From Tetraselmis striata (taxonomy: Eukaryota; Chlorophyta; Chlorodendrophyceae; Chlorodendrales; Chlorodendraceae), in NCBI GenBank assembly GCA_006384855.1, contig VCJN01003096.1, positions 27,087 through 91,086 of the forward strand: 64,000 nt of DNA. Direction: 5' to 3'. Both the position numbers and the translations under genes were made by a program. Each line of letters starts with the position of its first letter. The first letter of the stretch is position 1. The notes beneath the pieces were generated by a model that did not search any database, had not been told where the DNA came from, and worked only from the letters and a program-made list of their open reading frames with translations. This document shows positions 10,901-22,624 of the stretch, one piece after another.

Positions 10901-13168
10901 ACGGCATGCTAATTGAGTCGCCATCGCACGTTGGCCCCCGCAGACCCCAAGCGCAGAAGCTGGCCCGAGCGACAAACCCCCTCGCGGCGCTGATCCTGAC
11001 CCGCATGCCAAACGCTCTCGTCGCGTGGCGGCCCTTGCCGTTGGACCTAGCTGGGCCGATACGTAGGCAGTGGCGGGTCAGGGGCAGGGCCCGCCAGTGG
11101 CAGACATGTCGCCGAGTTTGGCGGCTGCCGCTGGCGATGGCTGAGGGCTTGCCTACGCCTGGCGATAGCCACGCGGGGGAGAGCGGCGGGCAGGGAGCCG
11201 GCGCGTCGGCAGCCACACTCTCTAGACTTGCGCTCGCATTAGGCGGGGGTGAGGGCGTGCCGGATGCCAGCGGCTCGGAGGCTAAAGGCGCGACAACCAC
11301 CATGCCCACTGTAAGAGATGCGGAATAGGCGGGATGGAGGGCAGGGTGGAGGGGGGGGGTGGCCGTGCTGCGATATAATGTTGTGGTGCACCTTTGTATT
11401 TTTACGGCTTGCTAATTATGTCGCCATAGCATGTTCGACCGACAACATCCGACTGCAAAAGCTGGCACAAGCAACGCACTCCATGCCCCCGCTGCCGACG
11501 AGTTGCAGCCGGCCTTATTAGAAGCAACGCCAGTCGCCAAGGTGGGCGGCCGTGCTGCGATGTAAGGTTATCCTGGGCTTCTGTAGTTTTCGGCTTGCTA
11601 ATTATGTCGCCATCGCACGTTCGACCCACAGCCCCCAATTGCAAAAGCTGGCACGAGCGACGCACCCCCTTGCCTTGCTGCCGACGAGTCACAGCCGGCC
11701 TCAAATGAAGCGACACCAGTCGCCAAGGTGGACGGCCTTGCTGTGATGTACGGCTATGGGTTATGGGCTCTTGTAGTTTCCGGCTTGCTAGTTTTGTCGC
11801 CATCGCACGTTCCACCCACAGCCCCCGAGCGACGCACCCCCTCGCCTTGCTGCCGACGAATCGCAGCCGGCTCGCAAGAGGCGCCGGGAGTCGCCAAGGT
11901 GGGTGGCCTTACTGCGATGTTGTAAGGCTATGCTAGGTTGTTTTAGTTAGTTTCCGACTTGCTAATTATGTCGCCATCGCACGTTCCACCCACAGCCCCG
12001 AGTGCAAAAGCTGGCACAAGCGACGCATCTCCTTGCCCGCCGCCAACGAGTCGCAGCCGCCCTCAAAAGAAGCGACGCACGTCGCCGAGGTGGTCGGCCT
12101 TGCTGCGACATAATGTTGTTGTCCACCTTTGCATTTTTATGGCTTGCTACTTATGTCGCCATCGCGCGTTCAACCTACCCACATCCCCCCGACTGCTAGC
12201 TGCACGAGCGACGCACCCCCTCGCCTTGCTGCCGCATAGTCGCAACCGGCCTCAAAAGAAGCGACGCCAGTCGCAAGGTGGGCGGCCTTGCTGCAATGTA
12301 TCCGTTGGTTCAACCGCAGGTGACTGCTACCTGCACGCGGAAATAATTTGACGAGGGGCAGCATACCTTTGTAGCCGCCGAGGCATACAAGAACCGCCAA
12401 TTAGTAGGGAGGCCTGAGATTACCGACTTGACCGCTTTGTAGTCGGCATATTCAGTGTGGCCGTCTTCGGCAGGAAGCTTGTGACCGATATGGTGTGGTT
12501 GTACCTCAGCCCCAGCCGGGGTGGGCCGTGGGGCCCGTGCAACTGCCGTGTCGGAACGCTTAGCGCTGCCTTGCATACCGGGGCTGCAACCGGCACCCTC
12601 TTCAGACGCCACTACTTCGGCCAAAGACGAAGGGGGGCGCTGGCCACTCCCCCCCCCTTAACGACTCTTTCAAGGTCGCAACATCACGCAAGGCTGCCCC
12701 ACGCGAGGAGACGGGCCGCCCGACGGCAGACCCGATACAACTTGTTGCCATCTCGAGAAGAACTTCCCTACTCAACATTCCCTCATGATCTTGAAGGAGT
12801 TCCCGCACCTCCCCAAGTGCAGCGCGAAGTTCGTGTATAGCCCGCAAGGGGGGACCCATACTGACCCCGCAGCCCTACTTGCTACTTGTTTCAGCGAGAA
12901 CTGTTAGACAGATGTGGGAGGCGGAGAACTGCCTCGACTTCGCGGCAACCTACCTACCTACCTACCTACCTACCTTCGGAGAACCTGCCTCGACCCGCCG
13001 CCTTTGCCTCGTTCCGCCGCCACCAAGTGATCATGTACTTTGCGCCAGTACACGCGAACCCTAAAAACCTGCACAGGGTTTAAAGCTAGTAAATTGTCCC
13101 ATTTTCAGTGAGTCATAAGTGAAGTATAGTGGCCTGTACCGTTTACGCTATAATCTTGTCCCAGTCCC
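7988..13168. mobile_element. MULE-like DNA transposon, non-autonomous, long copy (5,181 bp)
   Basis: The ends are inverted repeats of about 85 bases (7988-8071 and 13085-13168) sharing TAGCG, CACTATACTTCAC, a GACTCA-type block and GGGACAATTTACTAGCT. A 9-base target duplication GTATACCTT lies at 7979-7987 and 13169-13177. Long terminal repeats plus a 9-bp duplication are the Mutator-like signature. The interior holds no transposase motif. It carries C- and G-runs, a ~180-bp tandem array, a segment present twice (8659-9000 and 11004-11330), and a (CCTA)n tract near 12948. A shorter sibling lies at 39625-41905, so the family depends on a transposase encoded elsewhere. Confidence 0.87.
9100..12300 (+). 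repeat. ~180-bp tandem array inside the MULE-like element
   Basis: Units start with a CGGCTTGCTAATTATGTCGCC-like word at about 9105, 9290, 9475, 9653, 9841, 10018, 10721, 10902, 11406, 11591, 11784, 11957 and 12139. Each continues through a GCACGTTC block, a GAGCGACGCACCCC block and a CCAAGGTGGGCGGCC block. About 13 units are present, with non-array sequence between 10100 and 10700 and around 11000-11340. The sibling element has only about four units. The short frames they encode are by-products of the repeat. Confidence 0.85.
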
Positions 13169-13177
13169 GTATACCTT

Positions 13178-15070
13178 TACTATCTATAGCATAGAGTACA
13201 CTACTGCAATGCTACAAATAATAATAATAATGAGCACTTTATTATGATTGTACTGACGATGACATATTGACATTATACATTACACACATAGAGAGAGTAG
13301 AGAGAGAACGATATTAAAGGCCCATGGACTAAAAATAACCCGAAAGGGGGTAAGCTTTAAGAAATTATTGAGCATCACCTCATGTATGTGGAAAATCAGC
13401 AAATCCTAGGGAAAATGGTGCAATCAGCCCGCTCATATATGGGTTACGGTCTAGTTTCAATATGAGTCGTGGTGTATTTAAAGAGCAGCATCAGTAGTAG
13501 CAGAAGCCTACAGCATCATTCGTATACGCTGTGTAAAATACAAACCCCAAACCCTAAAAAACCCTCATAGTGGTACAGAAGTCTTTGCGGGTAACAACCC
13601 GCTTATTGCAGAATATGTACTCACCCTTTCGTGCATTCCAGCATAATGTTGATGATTAATCGGCGTGTGGCCATGCCTCACTGCTAGGGCGCCTTGCATA
13701 CAAGCGTTTATTCCAAGCCAATAAGAAAGTTGATGTAGGCATTGCCAATCATAAACGATTTCCTATGTAAAATTATCAATCCACACTTGCAATCGCGTTT
13801 CCTCACAGGCAGGGGCAAATTTTGAAGGGTTCTATTATGGCAATGCAAGTCGATGGTGTGTGAACTACTGATGTAGTTTATATGCCCATTCGAGCTCTCC
13901 TGCCCGCAAGCAAATGGCGCAGGCACATGCATGTGCAGGCAATACAACAATGTGACATATGTGCGCAATATCAACGGCGGGCTAGTGCAAAGTTCCAAAC
14001 TTGAACATGACCCATCCAGCACTCCCGGCAGGTCATCATGTATATCCTAAGGCACAATGCTAAAGCCATTGGTAGCGCCTGGCTAGGACGAAGTAGCTCA
14101 GACAGGGACTAGCTTTCGTCAAAGGAAGTAGCTCAGACAGGGAAGTAGTTCTGATGGGGTGCTTTCAATTCGGCTGTCGGCACACGAGGCGCTGATATCC
14201 CCCATACTGAGTGTGAGCTATGCGCAGGCTTGTTGCCTTGTTCTTCCCTCGGCACCGAATCCATGGCACTGCACTCAGCTCTACACATGTTATTGTGGGT
14301 TGTGTCCCCAGTCGCCCAACTTAAAATTTAAATGATAACATGATATTTGGGAACCTACTACTATAGCCCGCCGGCGCAGGCACACAGCATGGAGATTGAC
14401 GAACTCGGTCAGAGCCATTCGCGCCTGCAAGCACGCTTTGTTATGTCGCCCGCCGCAATCATGCTCTCAACCTGTGCTACCCCCATCCCCATGGGTCGGC
14501 TGTTTAGGACAATCCCAACACAGGGGGCAATTTCAACGGACCATTCATAACCTTTAACAGCAATGTAGAATAAAACATCGGGGTGAAACTATTGCACAAC
14601 AAAGACTTTGCTATACAACTTCACTATGCCAGTACTACTTACAGACAGACACAGACAGACAGACAGCCTCCTAATTAGCACGGCATTTAAATATATAGCA
14701 CCAAACTACAAATCTATACTACAACCATATAGTATAATAGCAATATATATAGTTTAACTAATCCTTCGCCCTCGTCAGACAGTCAGTCCGCACAAGTACC
14801 GAATGTGGCACCATTTCCACGCTCATCAACATACAGATTGCCAAAACGATCTCCGAGGGTCACAGCATTGTATGAAGATCGGAGTACTCAATCCAAGCTG
14901 GCTATATGGTGGCTTTGGCTGGCACCTGTACATGCTGAGACGTGCGGGTGTGCATATCATCAGACGTGAGTATGCTACATTACCAAAACGTTTTGGCGTC
15001 GGCTTCGATGCTTGACACCGGGCACATGCCCCAGGTCACGTGGGCTGAAACCATACTGTAATACACGAGT
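13178..15070. other. intergenic; small repeats only
   Basis: AT-richer sequence with an (ATA)n tract near 13220, a CAAACCCTAAAAA-type telomere-like word near 13550, a duplicated GTAGCTCAGACAGGGA motif near 14090-14150, and a (CAGA)n tract near 14642. No coding exon is seen. It lies downstream of the minus-strand TIR-LRR gene and probably holds its 3' UTR end. Confidence 0.5.
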
Positions 15071-15075
15071 TTACA
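15071..15075 (-). terminator. TGTAA polyadenylation motif of the TIR-LRR gene
   Basis: TGTAA on the minus strand, about 150 bases after the TGA stop at 15224-15226. TGTAA is the usual poly(A) signal in green algae such as Chlamydomonas; its use here is inferred. Confidence 0.45.
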
Positions 15076-15223
15076 GGCTGGGCTCTGCTTGCGATTAAAA
15101 CTTGCCAGTGGCTGCTGCGTCTGGGGACTGGGGACTGGGGTAAAAAGCATTCAGACTGGGGCGAGCAGTCTTCAATTTTCGCGGCCGCTCCACACGGCAT
15201 ATCTTGAATGAGGCGGCAATATA

Positions 15224-18200
15224 TCACCTACTGGTCAGCTTTAGGACATCATAATCCTGGAAGTACCAGGCCCTTAGGTTGTTGACCCGATCAACAGCTT
15301 CTCGGAGGACTGCTCCAGTCCCTGGAAGTGTGTATCGGGGAAGTATTAGTGGTGCTCCAGTAGCTGTGCATCGCCTTCAATGTGCAGACGCAAGCAGCTA
15401 TTTGGCTATAGCGGCTATCAAGCAGTGGCAGGCTCCTTACGGGGCATGTTCAGGCTAAGGAGGTCTGTGTTGAATGCCCACGATCCGTCTGAATACTGCT
15501 TTGGCATCAAAGCATCTGCGGTTGCCCTTATGCTTGCGCCGTCCATGCCCCAATCTGCCAGCAGTTGCCTGAATGCTGTGAGTGCATGTTATTGAATGGG
15601 CAGCGTGCCAATGACGCTTTTGGCACCATGCTACCCCCAAAACACCTTACAAGTGAGGGTGTGGGGACTCACTTGGTGCGAAATCAAGATGTGAAATGTT
15701 TGAGAAAACCCACGAGCCGTCCGCTGATTGACGTGGCTCTAGGAGAGCCTTGACTATCGCTATGGCGCCTTCATCTCCTATGCCGCAGTCTGCAACCCTC
15801 TAGACAGATCAGCCTCTCCAAACATACGGCATAATGAGGTCTGACTGATTCCCTTGTATCACTTTTCAGCATGGAGTACACGCCAGGATTGTGCTGCTGA
15901 GCCATGGAGGGTGGCGTACCTGTCAGGTCCATCGTCTTTAGAGCAGTAGGAAACACCCACTTGCCATCACTAGTTTGCCACCGAGGCTGCAAAGCCTCAG
16001 CAAGTGCCTTGGCACCAGCGTCCTGGATGAAATTGTAGCTAAGGGTCAGAGCTGATATTGAGGGATTGAACAACCATGCGCCATTTCGGTCCTGTCGTGG
16101 CTGCAGAGCGTATGCCAACGCCTCTGTCCCATTAGCTGTCATTCCAATCCCTGCGTGGACACAGAAAGCCACGACTTCTTTCATTTACCATACACATCAT
16201 TGATGGCAGGATTGATTTTTGGTTGAAAATCATGATCTACCTCTGGCAGGTTGTAGCGGCTCTTGTGCTCACCTGCCCATCCGCCGATATTCAAGTCAGC
16301 CAGTACTGTATTGAAGACCCACTCACCATCTGGCTGTAAGCGCGGGGCAACTGCCTCTGCCAGAGCAGCAGCAGCGGCATCTCCAGCAGCGGGATTTTCT
16401 GGACATAACAATAAAATGCGTCCCTCAATTTATTCATTTTCACAAGTCGCATAGAAAAGCTTCATGACCACGTGCAAAGCAAGACACTTTTCCTCACAGA
16501 TTGACAAGAAAGTACCTCCTAGCTGCACTGCTGTTATGGCTGGGTTGAATGTCCAGTAGCCATTGTCGTCGCGGCGTGGCTGTAATGCGTCAGCCAGAGC
16601 CACCATTCCCTCCGCTTCGATGGCATTACCTATCATCACACAAGTAGGGACTCGTATTTTTGTATGCCCAGCGAGCACTCCCAGGGTCCAGTATCCAAGT
16701 GCCATGATGAGCTGTCTTTGACATACCAAAAGATGGGCCTGTGATGCCTTGGAGGACAATGCCAAGATCATCAACACATTGGGAACCGTACCTGTGAGCT
16801 GTAGCGATGAGAAGGAGGGATTGAAGGCCCACGAACCGTCCATATTGGGTCGTGGTTTGATCACCTCAGCGATGGAACTAGCACCTTCATCACCAACCTG
16901 GCAACCTAACACCGCATGTTCGAGTCACAGAGTCACTACAAAATAGCTACATGCAATGCCAGGAGACTCCCAAGAGAGAAATACAGCAAAGGATTCATCT
17001 GCAAGAGACCCGTATTTGCCAAGGGGGTGTGCAAGCACCCGTTAGGTACAGAGACTCAAAGATGGGATTAAAAACCCATTCATTGCCTGCTGACTCCTTT
17101 GGGTACAGCGCCTGTGCCAGTGCTGCTACACCAACCTCCCCGAGCTCTTCGTTATCTGCGCCCGTTGAAAATGACAAGCGCAACATAACATTGACAATAA
17201 TGGCAAGCACTAGGAAATCAACTCGATGTGACCAGTCACAACAGAAGTAGGGTCCCAAACCGCTTAGCCATAGAGCCGATATTGCCGGGAAGCTCCAAGA
17301 GAGATCAGGCTGCTGCCGTGGACTCAGAACCTGTGCCAGAGCTTTTCCACCAGCATCGCCAATGTCATTCTCTGACAACGGCACACACAGAGAAATTAGA
17401 CGCGCCAGTGACGCCAGCCACGTCGATCTCTACTGCTCTGGGAGCGCGATCCCAGTGCATTGCGCTTCCAACAACTCAGATACTCACTGCTGATGTCAAT
17501 TTCTCTCAGGGCGCCATTGATTGACCACCATCCATTCTCATTCTTGCGTGGCATTAGAGCTTCTGCAAGCTGTACGGCGCCGTCATCAGTGATGTCACAT
17601 ACTGCACATAATGCACAGCATTATTCAGCACAGCATGTGGTGTTACACAACATGCGGGGTCATGGTGGTGAAGGGGGGGCATTGACATACTGACAAATAG
17701 GGGGCGCGTACAGTCCATTATCAAATGGCCGAGGGTTGGATTGTGCACCCACGATCCGTCCAGGGTCAAAACTGGTTGCAGCGCTTTTGAGATTCCCTGG
17801 CAACCTGAATTGGCTGTTCAATATGGCAAGCCATGCACTCAGCCCAGCGGCCTGCTATCGATGATTTCACTATTATAGTCGCCCACCTGGCATTGTACTT
17901 TACAAATGCCAGGTGTCAAGCAGCGCATGCACTAGGCAATGCGAGGCATGCCGGTAGTGCACCTTGTTGCCTTGCCAGATGCATGCTACAGATAGATGTG
18001 AAAAGCAGGCCAGATGCATGCATGCAACAAGGACAAGGCGTGGTTGCGCGTAGAGAATGACCTACATGATATGTCCAATTCGGCCAAGGCAGTGTTGAAG
18101 GCCCAAGTTCCGTCTGCGTTCTGTTTCGGCGCTATTGCCTCAGCAAGGGCAGAGATTGTCTCCAGCTCCAAATCTGTCAATCCGAAGCCTGCGGATTGCG

Positions 18201-21200
18201 GCGTGCTCTGTCAGGGCAGCAAGCTTGCACATTGCTGCTGCCAAAAGCATCAGAAACCCCGGGAAAACCACTACAAGTGACGGAGTGCTTTTTGGCATAT
18301 GGAAAGATTCTATGGAACATACCCAGGAACTCGACCGCAGATTGGAACTCCCAGGACCCGTCTGGCCGCTGTCGGGGAGCAATAGCGTCAAAGAGTGCCA
18401 GATAACCTTCGGGGTAGTTCTGCTGCCACACTGGTCCCGAGAGCCACGAGCCAACTGGAGTGGTCAATTGGTAGTAATCAGTGGCCATGCATAGACATTG
18501 ACAGCCTGCTGATTGCAGCGGAGCTGAAGAGGCATGCCAGATCTGATTTGCACAGTGCGAATGTAAGTAATAGAGCTCAAGAGCTGTGTCACGCACAAGC
18601 TACATCCAGACGCCTCAAGCTTGGATACGTCCACCTTCCATCAGCTTCTTGACGTGGCTGCAGAGCCTCAGCGAGCGCTAGTAAACCCCGCACATTGACA
18701 CTGCCCTGTAGTCCTGTCATTTGCCCGCCCATCATTGCAGCACGTCACAAACGCATATGTTGGTTGGTTGGGAAAGAGAGGAAAGGGGAGGTAGGGGCGG
18801 GAGGAGGGGTACATACCAGAGATGTCAAGCTCTGCGAGTGCAGGATGGAAGGCCCAGGAGCCATCTGGCTGCTTGCGTGACTGCATTGCTGATGCCAGAG
18901 CTACAGTACCATTCCAACCAATGTCTGTGCCTGTAGGACAGACGTAACTCACTCATTAGGGGCACGCAAGCTGCGAGCAAGCTCCCAAGATTATAATGGC
19001 ACCAAACAATGAGACCGAATGGTTGTCTTGTATATACATACAGAGGCGGCAAACGTGGTCGCAGTCTTACCTGCAAGAAGAAGTGAATGAAAGCTGGGAT
19101 TGAACACCCAGTTGCCGTCATTGGACAGCCGGGGCTCGATCAGAGCCTGAGCAAGCGCCTGAAGTCCGGCGTCCGCAATGCTGTTGGCTGTACGAGTATG
19201 AGGGGAATTGTGTCGATAAGAGAGCATCAATTGCAGCACTGTGTAGTCAGGTTAAGAGCGTTGTCTGGCATACTCTACAAACACATATGCGATTATGCGG
19301 GCATGCATTGCAGCCTATACCCAGATCACTGTGACGTTGCCGGCCAAGGCTCACCCTGGAGGTTGAGATATGAAAATGTAGGATGGTGGACCCAGGAGCC
19401 ATTTTCATGCTTCCACGGGGCCAACGAAGTCGCAATTTCCACCGCACCTGCATCTCCCACATCAATAGCTGCGCATCACAAATCAAGTTTCAGTACGATT
19501 GATGCTGTGCTGATCCACAGCCACAGCCGTAAGCCAGGGATGGTCCTCCACTCACGTGTTGTCAGAGGCTTATAGTTGCGGTAAAGGAAGATATCCAGTC
19601 TGTCATACTTGTCGTAGTAATCACTAACCGTCGGATCCGTTGTGGACGGCTGGGGCGCCAGCAACTCCCTTGCTACGGCTGTGGCTGCCGCTGACCCAGA
19701 TCCACTACCTAGGAGAATAGAAAGACCACAAACTGTCAGCCAAGTGTAGGTACCTGTAACTCAGCTTCGCTCCCGCTAGCGCGAGGATGACAGGGAATTT
19801 GTCAGCAACGGAAAGGTACGTACTCATCAACATGTGGAGTGGGTCAAGCGGTGGGTAAATCACGACCCCAGCAGAATTTAGACGAGGTCTAAGTGCGTCG
19901 GCCAATGCTGTCCACCCCTCGAGCCCAATCGGGTTACCTGGCAGACAGCGAACTCAGCTCAGGCTTGAAGCTCTTGGATTGGCATGCCACCAAGATATTC
20001 ATCAGTGTTTTCCAAACATCGCCCCGCTGTGATCAGGGGTGAGTCTCATGCGTGATTGGTATCTGGGGACATACCATGTAGATCCATGTATGTCAGGGGT
20101 CCAAACACCCAGTTCCCTTCACTCGTTTCGCATGGTTGCAGTGCTGCAGCAAGAATCTTGGCTCCCTCACTTGATATAACGTGCTCTGTAAATGCAGCAG
20201 AAGAGTAAAGAGGATGCCATAGCAGAAACGCGCAGGTCGCATCTCAGTAGTGAGCAGACAGCTACGCCTTGCCATTTCCGCTACATGTCATATTCCTCAA
20301 GGGATAGAATAAGGGCATGCCTCTGAGGTGCAGCGAGGTGGCATTCAGCAGTGGTGGCACACACTTCCCTCCATCCAGTCGCATTGCTAGCAGAGGTGCT
20401 AGCTGTCCCACTCCGAAGTCTCCGAGTCCTGTTATTAACCGCCACAACTTAAGCAGAGCCAATAATCACGGCTATGTTGCTTCCTACCACCTTACAGAAG
20501 ACTCCAAATACAATTTGATGGTCGCGAGAAGGGCAAGGATGCACAACCTCTCTCCCCCAGCGCCTGCAGCAGGCTGCCAGCAGCGCTGACAGCAAAGTCT
20601 CTCTGACGTTCTGCTTCCGCCTCCGCCGCAATGGCAATATCTCGCTGCCTGATTGCCTCTTCTGCGCTTACCTCAGCCCGGGCTGCCTGTCGCTCTGCCT
20701 CTGCCTGTGCTGCCATGGCCTGGAGTCCCATGACCAGGCTGCCAACTCCTCCACACACAATGAGCACCATCAACACACCAAGAAGGAAAGCTGCTCGCTT
20801 TCTGAACTGTTTGCTTGCATGTAGTGAGTGTGCCACAAAGTCCTGCTGCAGCTGAGTCGGAGCTGGAACTGACATTGCTTTGAGAGAAACCTGGCACCAG
20901 TTGTCCCAATGCTCAGCCCTTGCCTTCTGCAGCAGCAGAGACCCAGGCTTTCCGCCCTGCTGCCAGGCCATGGCCAGTGTCTTGAGCTCCGCATGCTGCT
21001 CACAGTGCTCCTGATCTTTCTGCACATAAGTGCATGCCACTTGCAGCAGACCCTCCATACCGCCAGGAGCAGCGGCCTCATCGCCAGCACGGCAGGCACA
21101 GAAGTTGATGCTGCCTAGATATGTAAACAGCTCAGCCAGGTAATCCTTTGAGAATGGCCTGTCTCCAGGTATCATGCACTTGCCTTCAAATGAAGACAGG

Positions 21201-21901
21201 GCTGGGCCCCACTGGAGGTCTTGCCAGCACTTCTCCACACCTCCTGACTTGGTGAGGAGGTCCCAGGCCTCCATGTCCAAGACAAGAACGGCCACGGGCT
21301 TGTCATGATGGATACTATATGCGAGCTCTTTCAGGCAGTTGAAGGAAGTCAGCCAGGCATGGTCTATCAGACACACAGTCTTTGACCCATCCTTGATCCC
21401 CTGCTCAATTGTGTCCCAGCTCAGCACAGCGCCGACCTCTTGGGCTGTCAGGTCAAGGTAATCAGCCCAGTACGCAAATCCAGGCCCACCCTCCTGCAGT
21501 ACGGCGGGAAGCGCATACAACGAGATGAGATACACTGGGTTGGCGCTTTGCGAGCCCTTCCCATATGAACACGGTCAAACACTACGAACACTTGTCATGG
21601 CATATGTATTATGTTCAAATGTTCTGATTCGAGCCATTTGTGGCTTTGACGCACTACCATGCCGCACCTCTTTGGGTCGGCTCAGGGCGGCAGCAATCTG
21701 GCATTTTCTGTGTTTGTGGTCCATCTTTCTCCAACAGTGAGAGAGGAACAGCCTGGGGCCGCTTCTGTTAGCAGCTGCTCGCCGCTTCTCTGTCTCGAAA
21801 AAAACCGCGTCACTTCCACAGTGTTGCAATAAGCTCGCGGCGCTGGGCAGTACCGCCTCGTCTGCTGCCCTCCTACCTGCGGCATCGGGATCGTCGCCAG
21901 C
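15224..21901 (-). CDS. TIR - transmembrane - coiled coil - LRR receptor-like protein (5' end unresolved)
   Basis: The readable product is 1,252 residues on 23 exons. Exons 1-2 (21658..21901, 20548..21534) encode a TIR domain: strand A LFLSHCW (residues 51-57), YWADYLDL (103-110), IEQGIKDGSKTVCLID (124-139), and FNCLKEL, whose Glu (151) sits where TIR NADases carry the catalytic Glu. A hydrophobic helix follows (329-352) after a basic stretch QFRKR, then a heptad-like Ala/Glu/Arg coiled coil (353-400). About 21 ribonuclease-inhibitor-type repeats follow (LAEALQPR...DGSWVFNPAL..L.L.G), then a short C-terminus ending LKLTSR. By family knowledge TIR domains signal by self-association and NAD cleavage; function here is inferred. 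Exon 1 starts after an acceptor-like TTGCAG with no ATG in frame, so at least one upstream exon is missing. One intron appears to use a GC donor (20320). Confidence 0.8.
15441..20428 (-). repeat. array of 20 phase-1 LRR exons
   Basis: LRR exons in transcript order: 20321-20428, 20075-20185, 19824-19937, 19556-19708, 19355-19468, 19071-19187, 18817-18930, 18597-18713, 18323-18430, 18066-18188, 17712-17804, 17488-17601, 17261-17371, 17039-17155, 16792-16905, 16516-16629, 16273-16398, 15920-16150, 15673-15789, 15441-15554. Each length is a multiple of three and each boundary splits a codon after its first base, so any exon can be duplicated or skipped without a frameshift. Most are 108-117 bases (36-39 residues, one repeat). 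The exon 15920-16150 holds two repeats, which suggests an intron loss. The terminal exon is 15224-15321. Confidence 0.8.
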
Positions 21902-22624
21902 CTGCAATAGTGGGCACAAGTAGCTGGTTGGTTGGCCCGTCAGCCCGCGTGTTGGCGCGCAGACAACGACACCTGCGAAGGCTTAGGGGAGATCATATAA
22001 GGTAAAGCAGTCTAATAATGTAATTTAATCCGGCATCATGCCGGATGAGACACTACTGTATGGCCATCGTCAGGGTTCCGCCAGTAAATATGCAATCACG
22101 GGGCGACCATATCGCAGGGGGACGATACTGACCTTGGTGGCAACGCTACTCGAAGATATCGGATGGATGTTCCGGCTCCCGCCGACCTTGATGGTGCGCA
22201 TGCCGAGCCGTACACAGACAGCAGCCGGCGGCGCGGAGCGCGCAGTGTACGCAGGGTACCAGTGCAGCGCGCAGTGTAGCGAAACTCTACACTCGCCGGG
22301 GAGACGGACAGGAAGACTCAGCGCGCACCGGTACTCGCGTCTAGCCAGCACCAGAGCGCAAAATAGCACGACGACAGAAGGATTCCTACCCAGCGTCCCG
22401 TCAACTCAATGGTTGTGGTTGCGTGGCTTGTGGCGGTTCCGGTAAGGACGGAGTGCCGTACATGTTAGGTGAGGCTGTGAGGCCTCAGTGTCAATTATAA
22501 TTATACTGTAAGGGCGCTGTAATCGCGTTAAAATCGTCAGTAATTAGTGCTAGAATGGGCCGACGCCCAAACGGGTAGGGCGGACCTTTCGTGGTCAGTG
22601 CCGGGTATTTTGATGGCAGTGTTT
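21902..22624. other. upstream region of the TIR-LRR gene
   Basis: It should hold the missing first exon or exons and the promoter of the minus-strand gene. I cannot choose among the possible start codons. Sequence between 22040 and 22450 is GC-rich and has long open frames on both strands without recognisable motifs. Confidence 0.45.

Noticed and set aside
9100-12300. CRISPR-like or regulatory repeat array
   Set aside because: Units are ~180 bp, head to tail without unique spacers, lie inside a transposon with clear ends, and the genome is eukaryotic.
15771-21901. Many separate small genes on the minus strand
   Set aside because: Each piece is one LRR bounded by GT-AG introns of the same phase, so they are exons of a single gene.
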